A DNA stretch of 12,132 nucleotides, taken from assembly GCA_030670005.1 (NCBI GenBank), contig DAOVCL010000039.1, forward strand, positions 1 to 12,132, in the 5' to 3' direction. The stretch comes from Candidatus Zixiibacteriota bacterium. Lineage in GTDB: Bacteria; SM23-81; DAOVCL01. The first letter of the stretch is position 1; each line of letters begins with the position of its first letter. This document shows, one piece after another, positions 1 through 6,488 of this stretch. The translations under genes were made by a program, and so were the position numbers. The notes beneath the pieces were generated by a model that made no database searches, had not been told where the DNA came from, and saw nothing but the letters and a program-made list of their open reading frames with translations.

Positions 1-57
1 CTCATTCCCCTAAACGAGGAGGCAGTGCAAAAGGGGATAGATTGGGTGAAGGGTTAA
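1..57 (+). CDS. C-terminal end of an unrecognised protein (partial)
   Basis: An open frame enters from the left edge and ends at a TAA at 55-57. Its last 18 residues are LIPLNEEAVQKGIDWVKG. It is read as the true end of a gene because a perfect intrinsic terminator in the same orientation begins 8 nt after the stop. The tail is too short to assign a family or function. It is transcribed toward the minus-strand protease gene, so the two transcription units converge. Confidence 0.6.
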   Translation, partial: LIPLNEEAVQKGIDWVKG

Positions 58-64
58 ACCTTCC

Positions 65-98
65 GGGGCGATACCTGCTGGTATCGCCCCTTTTTTTT
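65..98 (+). terminator. Rho-independent terminator of the left-edge gene
   Basis: The arms GGGGCGATACC (65-75) and GGTATCGCCCC (80-90) pair perfectly over 11 bp around a 4-nt loop, followed directly by eight T residues (91-98). This is a textbook intrinsic terminator for plus-strand transcription, placed just after the stop at 57. Confidence 0.95.
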
Positions 99-109
99 AC
101 TCCCAAAAG

Positions 110-147
110 TGGAGGTGGGCCTTCAGCCTCCACACAAAGCCACGGGA
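110..147. repeat. 38-nt dispersed repeat, copy 1
   Basis: This stretch matches 3656-3693 at 36 of 38 positions; the differences are C/T at 124 and A/G at 132. Weaker similarity continues for roughly 12 nt with one gap. It begins TGGAGGTGGGCC and ends AAAGCCACGGGA, and contains a short GGAGG/CCTCC inverted repeat. Both copies lie in intergenic DNA. What it is (a decayed mobile element or a structured RNA) cannot be decided from two copies. Confidence 0.75.
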
Positions 148-259
148 GAAATATGGGAACTTCTACTCTATCGGTCCTCGCCATGACAGAATGCTGTAAA
201 GCTTTCAACTGAACGCTCTACTGGTACTAAAAGTCAACCAAATATGGCCATGACTTTAC

Positions 260-301
260 AATACAAAACCGCCAGAGTTGACTCTCTGGCGGTTTTGTAT
301 T
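260..301 (-). terminator. Terminator hairpin downstream of the protease gene
   Basis: A perfect 18-bp stem (260-277 with 284-301) surrounds a 6-nt loop. On the minus strand the GC-rich core CCGCCAGAG/CTCTGGCGG is followed by TTTTGTATTGT, and the hairpin lies 24 nt past the protease stop, so it should end the propeller-protease transcript. The plus strand reads a similar GGCGGTTTTGTATT, so it could work in both directions. Confidence 0.85.
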
Positions 302-324
302 CAAGGCTGCTATCGGCCTCAAGG

Positions 325-1908
325 CTACTTCAAAAGCACCATCTTACGAGTAGCGATAAAACTACCGGCAGTAATCCGACAGAAATAAATACCAGAAGGA
401 ACCCCCAGAGCCTTCCAACTTGCCGTATGATGCCCAGCCCTTACCTTCCCTTTAACCAGATCAGCCACTTTCTGCCCAAAGATGTTGTAGACCGTCAAAC
501 TTACACTAACATTCTCTGGCAAATCAAAGCTAATTTCAGTAGTTGAGTTGAACGGATTGGGATAATTCTGCAAAAGGGAAAAATCTTGCGGAATCGGCCT
601 GGGCTCCTTTTCTCTATCATCCTCTACCCCGACCCAGGTATGTTCGATAGTGGCCTTAGCATCAACCAGGCCATACCCGGTTTGGGGATCCGGACCAGGT
701 GGGTCTATATCCTTTGCCCAATCTACAAGAGTGCTATAAACCTCATCACTTGGTAAATGATAGCCCACATCTTTTGAATACATTAAAGCCACTATACCCG
801 ATACTATAGGACAAGCAAAGGACGTACCGGAAACATTACGATACCCATTCCAAAGAGTTGTTGTTTTAATATTGTCACCTGGAGCCATCACATCTAACCA
901 ATTCACATCCTTACCATAATTACTCCAGAAGGTTCGCCATCCCTGTTCATCAGTTGCTCCGACAGAAAGAACATGCCCGTATAGCTGGGGATAGGCATCC
1001 CAAGGGATAGAATGTTGGGCATTTCCGGCACTGGTTATAATAGGGACATTGTTGTTATAAGCATACCAACAAGCCTGCTCCAAAAACGGGAGGTGGGTAG
1101 AAGTATCGGCAATAAAATAGCTGGCACTGATATTGATGCAGTGGACACCTTCATCCACACACTTTCGGATCTGCTGCGCCATATCAGAAGCCCACATATC
1201 CTTGGCCCAATTATCATATCTCAGAGCAAGAATATTAGCGTCCCATCCCATACCAGCAATGCCTTCCCCATTGTCTGTATTGGCCGCTGCTACACCAGCA
1301 ACCCAAGTCCCATGACCATCAGAGTGGGTACCATCACTTTCTTCATCAAACTTCCCTGTAAGGTCAATATGACCCGTATCCACGCCAGTTCTTTCGATTA
1401 TACCGATAACTATACCAGCCCCTAAACTACCTTCATTATAGGCTATTTCCCAGCCACCTGGAGCGTCAACCCCATGAGCTCCATTTAGACCCCACTGCTC
1501 ACCCTGGACATACAAGGGATCATTAGGATCCTTACCATCGTCCTCTCCAGACAAATCAGGAGAAGCAGAAAACACACCAGGTAAGGCCCTAAACTCCTCT
1601 GCAATCTCAGGAACATCAAAAAACATGTCACCCAACCCGAACAAAAGCAAATAAAACCCTGTGAGGTCTGGCGGTCCAAACGCACCTGGGAAAAGCTGCT
1701 CAACAATTTGAACATAAATACTATCACATAAGGTAGCTACTTCACCAGAAGCCACCACACTATCCCAAGGGGCTCTTGCCTGTCCCTCTGGGAGTATAAA
1801 CATTCCTGGCTCGACTTCTACAATAAGCCGATACAATTCATCTGCCGAAGCTGATAGAGAACCCAAAAGAATCACTAGGAAAAGCAAAGATGAAATCAAC
1901 CGTCTCAC
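325..1908 (-). CDS. Secreted subtilisin-like (S8) serine protease with T9SS-type C-terminal sorting domain
   Basis: This 527-residue protein is a predicted extracellular peptidase. It starts with GTG at 1908, chosen because AAAGGAGG lies 6 nt upstream. A Sec signal peptide covers residues 1-22, with cleavage expected after SASA. Residues 23-130 look like a propeptide. The S8 domain spans about 135-425: HGTWVAG holds the catalytic His199, ITSAGN the oxyanion Asn296, and SGTSFACP the nucleophile Ser363. The usual Asp motif (I-D-T-G-V-D) instead reads IIERTGVDTGHIDL at 170-183, with Glu172-Arg173 where one Asp is expected, so activity is uncertain. Residues 443-527 (NYPNPFN, YNIFGQKV, PSGIYFCRI, ending RKMVLLK) form a Por-type sorting domain, normally removed during type IX secretion. 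It lies 77 nt downstream of the propeller gene, probably in one operon. Confidence 0.93.
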   Translation of the reverse strand: MRRLISSLLFLVILLGSLSASADELYRLIVEVEPGMFILPEGQARAPWDSVVASGEVATLCDSIYVQIVEQLFPGAFGPPDLTGFYLLLFGLGDMFFDVPEIAEEFRALPGVFSASPDLSGEDDGKDPNDPLYVQGEQWGLNGAHGVDAPGGWEIAYNEGSLGAGIVIGIIERTGVDTGHIDLTGKFDEESDGTHSDGHGTWVAGVAAANTDNGEGIAGMGWDANILALRYDNWAKDMWASDMAQQIRKCVDEGVHCINISASYFIADTSTHLPFLEQACWYAYNNNVPIITSAGNAQHSIPWDAYPQLYGHVLSVGATDEQGWRTFWSNYGKDVNWLDVMAPGDNIKTTTLWNGYRNVSGTSFACPIVSGIVALMYSKDVGYHLPSDEVYSTLVDWAKDIDPPGPDPQTGYGLVDAKATIEHTWVGVEDDREKEPRPIPQDFSLLQNYPNPFNSTTEISFDLPENVSVSLTVYNIFGQKVADLVKGKVRAGHHTASWKALGVPSGIYFCRITAGSFIATRKMVLLK

Positions 1909-1985
1909 AACGCACCTCCTTTAAAAATGCTACTAAAAAAAGATCTCCACTGCCCTTAATTTCTTCTAATACCACCTCCTTTCCT

Positions 1986-2918
1986 CTATGGGGTTAACTG
2001 CCTCTTACCACTCCCATCAGCTTTCATTAGCCATAACTTCCCTCCTTTTTTACATTCACTGTAAGCAATCCATTTCCCATCAGGAGACCAATCTGGCCTC
2101 AATCCTCCCTTCTCAGTTAGCCTCTGAGGAATAGGATACCCTTCTTGATCCACCACCTCCAAATCAATTACCCAAATTTGAACATAAGGCCAAGTATAAG
2201 AATCAAAAACTATTTTAGCACCTTGCCAAGAGGGGTTGCGGACTGTCTGGTTATGATATTGGATGCCATCAAAAGGGGCAAAAGTAAGTTGGACGACCAC
2301 ACCTGTATCATCTTTTGAAACAATAAAAATTTCCTCCTCTCCCCCTACACCCCAACCGGCATAAGCTATCTGCATTCCATCCGACGACCAATAGGGCATA
2401 CCTCCAGCTATTCCCAAATCTTTTAGACCTGTCCCATCACTTTTAATCGTTTTAAGACGAAACCCCTTACGTGTATGCGAATGGAAAATAATCTCATCAG
2501 CAATGGGACTCCACATAGGGGAATAGTTCTGATCCTCAAAAGTCAACTGACGAAGATTTTCGCCAGTAGTATCACATACCCAAATCTGATCATATTTACA
2601 AAAGGCAATCCTCTCTCCATTGGGAGACCAACTTGGATGTCTCCCCTCAAAAAGATATCTTGCACAACGACCTCTCCCTTTTTTATCAACATTGATTAAC
2701 CATATCTGATAATCCCAGTCACAATGCGTATAAGCAACAATCTTACCATCTGGCGAAAAGCACGCATCTCTATCAATCGGAACTGGAGGTTGGTCTTCAG
2801 GCACCTCTCCGGGCCCCTCAGGAGCCGGATCCACCGACCCTTTTTTTCCGCAACCGGAACAGCTAAAACTGAAAACGAAAAAGATAGCAAGGACGGTCAC
2901 AAAAAAGGCTGACTTCAT
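1986..2918 (-). CDS. Exported TolB-like beta-propeller (PD40 repeat) protein
   Basis: This protein of 310 residues has an N-terminal hydrophobic export signal (MKSAFFVTVLAIFFVFSFSC) followed by cysteines at 20 and 23, which suggests a lipoprotein, although neither cysteine has a canonical lipobox. A Pro/Glu-rich linker (about 29-49) leads into six PD40/WD40-like blades with the repeated core W-S-P-D-G-x-x-I-A-Y: FSPDGKIVAY, WSPNGERIAF, WSPIADEIIF, WSSDGMQIAY, SWQGAKIVF and WSPDGKWIAY. The fold resembles the C-terminal propeller of TolB; the TolB N-terminal domain is absent, so it is not called tolB. Two ATGs are adjacent: the one at 2918 is preferred over 2921 because its spacing from GGAGG is 5 nt rather than 2. 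The propeller probably binds a protein or substrate at the cell surface; a link to the downstream protease is inferred only from the shared operon. Confidence 0.85.
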   Translation of the reverse strand: MKSAFFVTVLAIFFVFSFSCSGCGKKGSVDPAPEGPGEVPEDQPPVPIDRDACFSPDGKIVAYTHCDWDYQIWLINVDKKGRGRCARYLFEGRHPSWSPNGERIAFCKYDQIWVCDTTGENLRQLTFEDQNYSPMWSPIADEIIFHSHTRKGFRLKTIKSDGTGLKDLGIAGGMPYWSSDGMQIAYAGWGVGGEEEIFIVSKDDTGVVVQLTFAPFDGIQYHNQTVRNPSWQGAKIVFDSYTWPYVQIWVIDLEVVDQEGYPIPQRLTEKGGLRPDWSPDGKWIAYSECKKGGKLWLMKADGSGKRQLTP

Positions 2919-2939
2919 CATTACCTCCTTTCAACCTTT

Positions 2940-3039
2940 GCCCCAAACAAAAAGGGGCACATATCATTATCGGCAACTCCTGAGTAAATCCGATAAGACT
3001 GCCACCCCTTGGCCGAGACAAGCTCGGCACCGGTAGCAG
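2940..3039 (-). promoter_or_regulatory. Hairpin-rich 5' leader of the propeller-protease operon (riboswitch-like, class unknown)
   Basis: Transcription from the promoter at 3060-3088 would give about 135 nt of leader before the ATG at 2918. Three successive structures are visible. The first is a two-part stem: CTGCTACC pairs with GGTGGCAG (3032-3039 with 2999-3006, one G-U), enclosing a perfect GCCGAG/CTCGGC hairpin (3023-3028 with 3012-3017). The second is TTATCGG/CCGATAA (2990-2996 with 2967-2973). The third is GCCCC/GGGGC (2954-2958 with 2940-2944), ending 10 nt before the Shine-Dalgarno sequence. The layout fits a regulatory leader. I could not match it to a riboswitch class I know by its conserved core. 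Confidence 0.55.
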
Positions 3040-3059
3040 CCTTTTCCTTCAACAGGCAA

Positions 3060-3088
3060 AATATAATCAAACTCCTAACCCTTGTCAA
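3060..3088 (-). promoter_or_regulatory. Sigma-70-type promoter for the propeller-protease operon
   Basis: On the minus strand a perfect -35 box TTGACA (3088-3083) is separated by exactly 17 nt from a -10 box TATATT (3065-3060), five of six matches to TATAAT. Transcription should start near 3053. Confidence 0.8.
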
Positions 3089-3156
3089 GAGGAAAATAAT
3101 ACTTTTTGTAATTTTTTTTGGGTGAATAAGAATACTTATCGGCTCTTCTCATTTCC

Positions 3157-3174
3157 AACAAAATTTGTTATAAA
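3157..3174 (+). promoter_or_regulatory. Possible promoter -10 and operator of the XRE regulator gene
   Basis: AACAAA and TTTGTT form an inverted repeat around a single A (3157-3169), and its right end merges with TATAAA (3169-3174), a plausible -10 box 17 nt before the ATG. No good -35 box is seen, so the promoter is weakly supported. A palindrome on the -10 box next to an HTH gene is where autoregulators of this family commonly bind; that use here is inferred. Confidence 0.35.
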
Positions 3175-3191
3175 TTTACTGTGAGGATAAA

Positions 3192-3539
3192 ATGAATGAG
3201 TTAAGAAAGGCATTCGGAGATAGGATAAGAAATTTAAGAAAATCTCGGGGGTTTTCACAGGAATCCTTTGCAGAAAAAGCAGATTTACATCCAACCTATA
3301 TTGGTGGGGTTGAAAGAGGTGAACGTAATCTTTCTTTAAACAGCATTGAGAAAATAGCCAATGCTCTTGAGATTTCCTTAAGCGAACTTTTTAATTTTCA
3401 TACCACAGAAAAGCCCACGACCGAAGATGAACTGCTTACAGGTGAAATCCTTGGACTTGTTAGAGACTTAGAGCCAAAATCTAAACGTCTGGTTACAAAA
3501 GTCTTAAAATCTCTCGTAAAAGAGCTGAAAAATTATTAG
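3192..3539 (+). CDS. XRE-family (Cro/C1-type) helix-turn-helix transcriptional regulator
   Basis: This protein of 115 residues has a single Cro/C1-type DNA-binding domain at about 8-67. The HTH core SQESFAEKADLHPTYIGGVE is followed by ERGERNLSLNSIEKIANALE, both typical of the family. Residues 75-115 form a short charged, probably helical tail that could mediate dimerisation; no ligand or peptidase domain is present. The ATG at 3192 follows GAGG with a 5-nt spacer. The gene is divergent from the propeller-protease operon, and the 273 nt between them hold both promoters, so it may control that operon or itself. It is clearly AT-richer than the dcw genes, which might indicate a different origin. 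Its target is unknown. Confidence 0.9.
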   Translation: MNELRKAFGDRIRNLRKSRGFSQESFAEKADLHPTYIGGVERGERNLSLNSIEKIANALEISLSELFNFHTTEKPTTEDELLTGEILGLVRDLEPKSKRLVTKVLKSLVKELKNY

Positions 3540-3655
3540 CCCAAATTATCCACAAAACCTCTTAGATAATCACCCTCCTTAAAGGTGCAAGGACATCTCG
3601 GGCAACCCAAAGTTAAGGACGTAGTGTTACCCTTTGGAACAGATGTGAAACAAAT

Positions 3656-3693
3656 TGGAGGTGGGCCTTTAGCCTCCGCACAAAGCCACGGGA
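3656..3693. repeat. 38-nt dispersed repeat, copy 2
   Basis: It matches 110-147 at 36 of 38 positions. In this copy GGTGGGC (3660-3666) can also pair perfectly with GCCCACC (3710-3716) downstream, enclosing the conserved ACAAAGCCACGGGA block; copy 1 lacks the distal arm. Confidence 0.75.
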
Positions 3694-3762
3694 AATACGG
3701 AAACCTCCAGCCCACCATAAATGTTAAATTAAGAATTAAGAATGAAAGAAACTACTGGCCGT

Positions 3763-3829
3763 CCCCTGCCGAGCCGTCAGGTGCCCTCACCTGAGGGCAG
3801 GGGTGGCAGAATCTGAGTTCTGCCACCTC
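3763..3829. repeat. Double-hairpin element, copy A
   Basis: The core begins GAGCCGTCAGGTGCCCTCACCTG. Hairpin one is TCAGGTG/CACCTGA (3777-3783 with 3788-3794, loop CCCT), enclosed by CCCCTGCC/GGCAGGGG (3763-3770 with 3796-3803). Hairpin two is a 12-bp stem (3800-3811 with 3818-3829, one G-T) around a 6-nt loop. Bases 3800-3803 are shared by the outer stem and hairpin two, so these compete. The related copy B is at 8172-8228. The element lies 33 nt past the ftsZ stop and lacks a T tract. Confidence 0.7.
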
Positions 3830-3861
3830 GCTTCAAACAGGATTTTTTGTGGTTATTCCTG

Positions 3862-5016
3862 CTAATCCATCTGTTTTCTTAAGAAGGTGGGGACCTCCAG
3901 ATCATCTGGGCTGAATGAGCCGAAGGACTTCTTTTTTAACTCCTCTTCTTCCTGGGTGCTCTTTCTTCTTCTTATGTAGGTTGGCCTCTCCATATAGTTG
4001 AGCTTGGGGCTATGGAAATCCACCACCTTAGGCTCCTGTTTGGCAGGGAAGTGGACTTGATTCAACCCGGTGGCGATGACCGTCACCCTCACCTCCTCGG
4101 TGACATCCTCCTCTATGACTGCCCCGAATATTATGTTGGCCTCGGGTCCGGCCGCCTCGTGAACAACCGAGGTGGCCTCACTCACCTCGTTTAGGGAGAG
4201 GTCCAAACCTCCGGTTATGTTTATGAGCAACCCCTTGGCTCCAGAGATGGAGGCCTCATCCAGGAGAGGGCAGGAGATGGCTGCCTGGGCTGCCTCCCTT
4301 GACCTTCCTTCTCCACTACCCGAGCCTGTCCCCATCAAGGCATCTCCCATCTCAGACATTACCGTCTTTATATCGGCGAAGTCAAGGTTGATGAGGCCAG
4401 GAACAATGATCAGATCGGAGATCCCCTTGGTGGCGTGGAGGAGGACCTCATCAGCGAGCTTGAAGGCATCCAGAAGGGATGTCTCCTTGGATACTAAGGT
4501 GATGAGCCTCTGATTGGGGATAACTATCAGGGTGTCCACCTTCTCCTTCAACTCCTCAATTCCCCTTTCTGCCCTCTCCATTCTCTTCTTCCCCTCGAAA
4601 TGGAATGGTTTGGTTACCACCCCCACTGTGAGAGATCCCAACTGCTTGGATATTTCCGCGATGATAGGACTGGCCCCAGTTCCAGTTCCTCCCCCCATGC
4701 CTGCAGTGATAAAGACCATATCTGCCCCGGAGAGGGCTTCTTCCACCAGTTCCCTCTCCTCTTCAATGGCCTTTCTCCCTGTCTCTGGATCCGAGCCTGC
4801 CCCTAAGCCCTTGGTTAGTTTGGCCCCGAGCTGGATTCTCTGGGGGGCCTTTGTTCTCTCCAGAACCTGGAGATCTGTATTGGCGGTGATAAACTCCACC
4901 CCTTTCAGATCGGAATCTATCATCCTGTTTACAGCATTTCCTCCTGCCCCCCCCACTCCTATCACCTTCATCCTGGCCCCGTTGCTAACCTCTTCAGCCA
5001 ATTTGAACTTCATCAT
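3862..5016 (-). CDS. ftsZ: Cell division protein FtsZ
   Basis: FtsZ is the tubulin-like GTPase that polymerises into the cytoplasmic Z-ring and recruits the divisome. The 384-residue protein has the GTP-binding start VIGVGGAGGNAVNRM (18-32), ANTDLQVL (45-52), the tubulin signature GGGTGTGA (108-115), and the T7 catalytic loop NLDFADIKTVMSEMGDA (210-226), whose aspartates complete the active site of the neighbouring subunit. After a charged linker (about 325-368) comes the conserved C-terminal peptide DDLEVPTFLRKQMD, the docking site for FtsA. Two ATGs are adjacent (5016, 5013); AAAGGAGGGGGAAGG lies upstream and either could be used. It is last in the dcw run and is separated from ftsA by 236 nt, so it may have its own promoter. 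No key residue is missing. Confidence 0.98.
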   Translation of the reverse strand: MMKFKLAEEVSNGARMKVIGVGGAGGNAVNRMIDSDLKGVEFITANTDLQVLERTKAPQRIQLGAKLTKGLGAGSDPETGRKAIEEERELVEEALSGADMVFITAGMGGGTGTGASPIIAEISKQLGSLTVGVVTKPFHFEGKKRMERAERGIEELKEKVDTLIVIPNQRLITLVSKETSLLDAFKLADEVLLHATKGISDLIIVPGLINLDFADIKTVMSEMGDALMGTGSGSGEGRSREAAQAAISCPLLDEASISGAKGLLINITGGLDLSLNEVSEATSVVHEAAGPEANIIFGAVIEEDVTEEVRVTVIATGLNQVHFPAKQEPKVVDFHSPKLNYMERPTYIRRRKSTQEEEELKKKSFGSFSPDDLEVPTFLRKQMD

Positions 5017-5252
5017 CTTTCCTTCCCCCTCCTTTAAGTAATTTAGGTTTCAAAAATTTGTGACAGTTTACCACGGAATGGACCATTATCAATGGTCAAT
5101 TAACAATTAGCAAGTTAAAATGAAATGAAGCCAGAAAATCCTGAGATGCCATTTTCCATTGATCATTGATCATTTCTTTGTCAGTCTGTGGTTATCGGTG
5201 GTGAACAATGATCAAAATTTATATATAAATTCCCTCTGAATCGAGCTAATCC
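5017..5252. other. AT-rich ftsA-ftsZ spacer with palindromes and word-like repeats
   Basis: No gene is visible. The spacer holds a perfect hairpin GACCATT/AATGGTC (5081-5087 with 5091-5097), the word-like run CAATGGTCAATTAACAATTA, a near-palindrome TGATCATTGATCA (5160-5172), and a perfect 16-bp palindrome AATTTATATATAAATT (5216-5231) just after the ftsA stop. The ATGATCA words recur near 5208. Confidence 0.7.
5085..5113 (-). promoter_or_regulatory. Possible promoter for ftsZ
   Basis: On the minus strand TTGCTA (5113-5108, four of six matches to the -35 consensus) and GATAAT (5090-5085, five of six to the -10) are separated by 17 nt. Start of transcription would be near 5078, about 62 nt before the ftsZ ATG. 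The box overlaps a hairpin and AT-rich sequence, so a chance match is possible. Confidence 0.35.
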
Positions 5253-6488
5253 TCAGAAGAAATCCTTAAACCAGCCTTTCATAATCCTCAGGATCTTTTC
5301 GAAGAATCCGTTATTGGTCAGGTGGGATCTTCTCCCTCCCTTTGGAGATTGAAGGGCATATTTTATCAGTCCCAAACCAGTGGCATGAATAGGGCTGGAG
5401 ACCAGATCGATTAACCCTCCGGAGGTGATGGGAGTTCCCACCTTTGCTGGCATATCGAAGACCTGTTCGGCCAGTTCGGCTATCCCCTCCATCATTGAAG
5501 CCCCTCCGGTGAGGACCACTCCGGCAGCAAGGAGATCGGCAAAGTCGCTTCTTCTCATCTCCCTTAAGGCCAGCGTGAATATCTCCTCCACTCTGGGCTC
5601 TATTATCTGGGCCAATATCCTCCTGGAGACAGGTCTTGGCTCCCTTCCCCCCACTCCGGGCACCTTAATGGTTTCATCCGGTTCGACGATTGAGGGAAGG
5701 GCACAGCCAAAATTTACTTTAATCCTCTCAGCCTGCTCTAAGGGGGTCCTTAGTCCTATTGCTATATCCCTGGTGATGTTCTCTCCGCCCCAGCCAACGA
5801 CTGCCGTGTGTCTTATGCAACCGTCATAGAAGATGGCTATGTCCGTCGTTCCGCCGCCGATATCCAGAAGGGCTACTCCCAGCTTCTTCTCATCCGGGGT
5901 GAGGACCGCATAGCTGGAGGCCAAAGGCTGGAGGACCAAATCATTAACCCTCAGGTCTGCCCTCCTTATGCTGCGGCAGATGTTCTGAGCAGATGTCACT
6001 GCCCCGGTTACTATATGCACCTCTACCTCTAATCTCACCCCCATCATTCCCACCGGATCCTTTATCCCTGGTTGGTCGTCAACCCAGAACTCCAAGGGGA
6101 GGACATGCAGGACCTCTCTATCCATAGGGATGGCCACTGCCTTGGCGGCATCTATTACCCTCTCCACATCCCTCTTGGTTACCTCCTTGTGGGGCTCAGA
6201 GATGGCTATCACCCCCCTGCTGTTTAAGCTTCTGATATGACCGCCGGCAATCCCGGCATATACGGAGCTTGGCTTGACCCCGGCCATTAGCTCAGCGTCC
6301 CTCACCGCCTTTGTGATGGATTCTACGGTCTTCTCCAGGTTTACCACCACCCCTTTCTTTAGCCCCTCAGAGGGGGTGGTGCCCACCCCGATCACATCAA
6401 ACTCCCCCTCCCCGAGATCCTGGGCTATTATCGCCTCCACCTTTGTTGTTCCTATATCCAGGCCGACAACCGTTTCCTCTTCTTCCAT
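5253..6488 (-). CDS. ftsA: Cell division protein FtsA
   Basis: FtsA is the actin-fold ATPase that tethers FtsZ filaments to the inner membrane and links them to the septal synthases. The 411-residue protein has phosphate-1 motif GLDIGTTK (9-16), the FtsA-specific 1C subdomain (about 85-170), phosphate-2 motif LLDIGGGTTDIAIF (207-220), and adenosine motif VLTGGASMMEG (335-345). The C-terminus, FFEKILRIMKGWFKDFF (395-411), is the amphipathic membrane-targeting helix. The ATG at 6488 directly follows the ftsQ TAA with no spacer, and AAAGGGAG lies upstream inside ftsQ, so translation is probably coupled. Length and motifs are normal for the family. Confidence 0.97.
   Translation of the reverse strand: MEEEETVVGLDIGTTKVEAIIAQDLGEGEFDVIGVGTTPSEGLKKGVVVNLEKTVESITKAVRDAELMAGVKPSSVYAGIAGGHIRSLNSRGVIAISEPHKEVTKRDVERVIDAAKAVAIPMDREVLHVLPLEFWVDDQPGIKDPVGMMGVRLEVEVHIVTGAVTSAQNICRSIRRADLRVNDLVLQPLASSYAVLTPDEKKLGVALLDIGGGTTDIAIFYDGCIRHTAVVGWGGENITRDIAIGLRTPLEQAERIKVNFGCALPSIVEPDETIKVPGVGGREPRPVSRRILAQIIEPRVEEIFTLALREMRRSDFADLLAAGVVLTGGASMMEGIAELAEQVFDMPAKVGTPITSGGLIDLVSSPIHATGLGLIKYALQSPKGGRRSHLTNNGFFEKILRIMKGWFKDFF

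Larger units (their letters stand above)
3540..3861. other. 322-nt non-coding gap between the XRE gene and ftsZ
   Basis: No convincing gene or T-tailed terminator is seen. It contains nested stems ACATCT/AGATGT (3593-3598 with 3641-3646) and CCAAAG/CTTTGG (3607-3612 with 3632-3637), then the 38-nt repeat, an AT-rich tract with the word TTAAGAATTAAGAAT, and the double-hairpin element. The XRE gene and ftsZ converge on this gap, so any terminator for either should lie here. Confidence 0.6.

Noticed and set aside
2..208. Minus-strand frame of 68 codons, and a similar one at 3536-3718, sharing a PWLC-x-EA-x-GPPP string
   Set aside because: The similarity comes from the 38-nt DNA repeat itself. 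The rest of the two frames is unrelated, one overlaps a terminator, the differences change amino acids, and no ribosome site was found.
244..546. Plus-strand frame of 100 codons
   Set aside because: It runs over the terminator hairpin and the 3' end of the protease gene on the other strand, with no family resemblance; it is a shadow frame.
3656..3716. c-di-GMP-I (GEMM) riboswitch suggested by ACAAAGCCACGGGA
   Set aside because: The upstream GGCAAACC-type strand, the second receptor stem and the closing GGGTTGCC strand are absent, and no gene follows in the right orientation.
3800..3829. Intrinsic terminator of ftsZ or of the XRE gene
   Set aside because: The stem is strong but neither strand has a T tract after it, so Rho-independent termination is not supported; it is listed as a repeat element.
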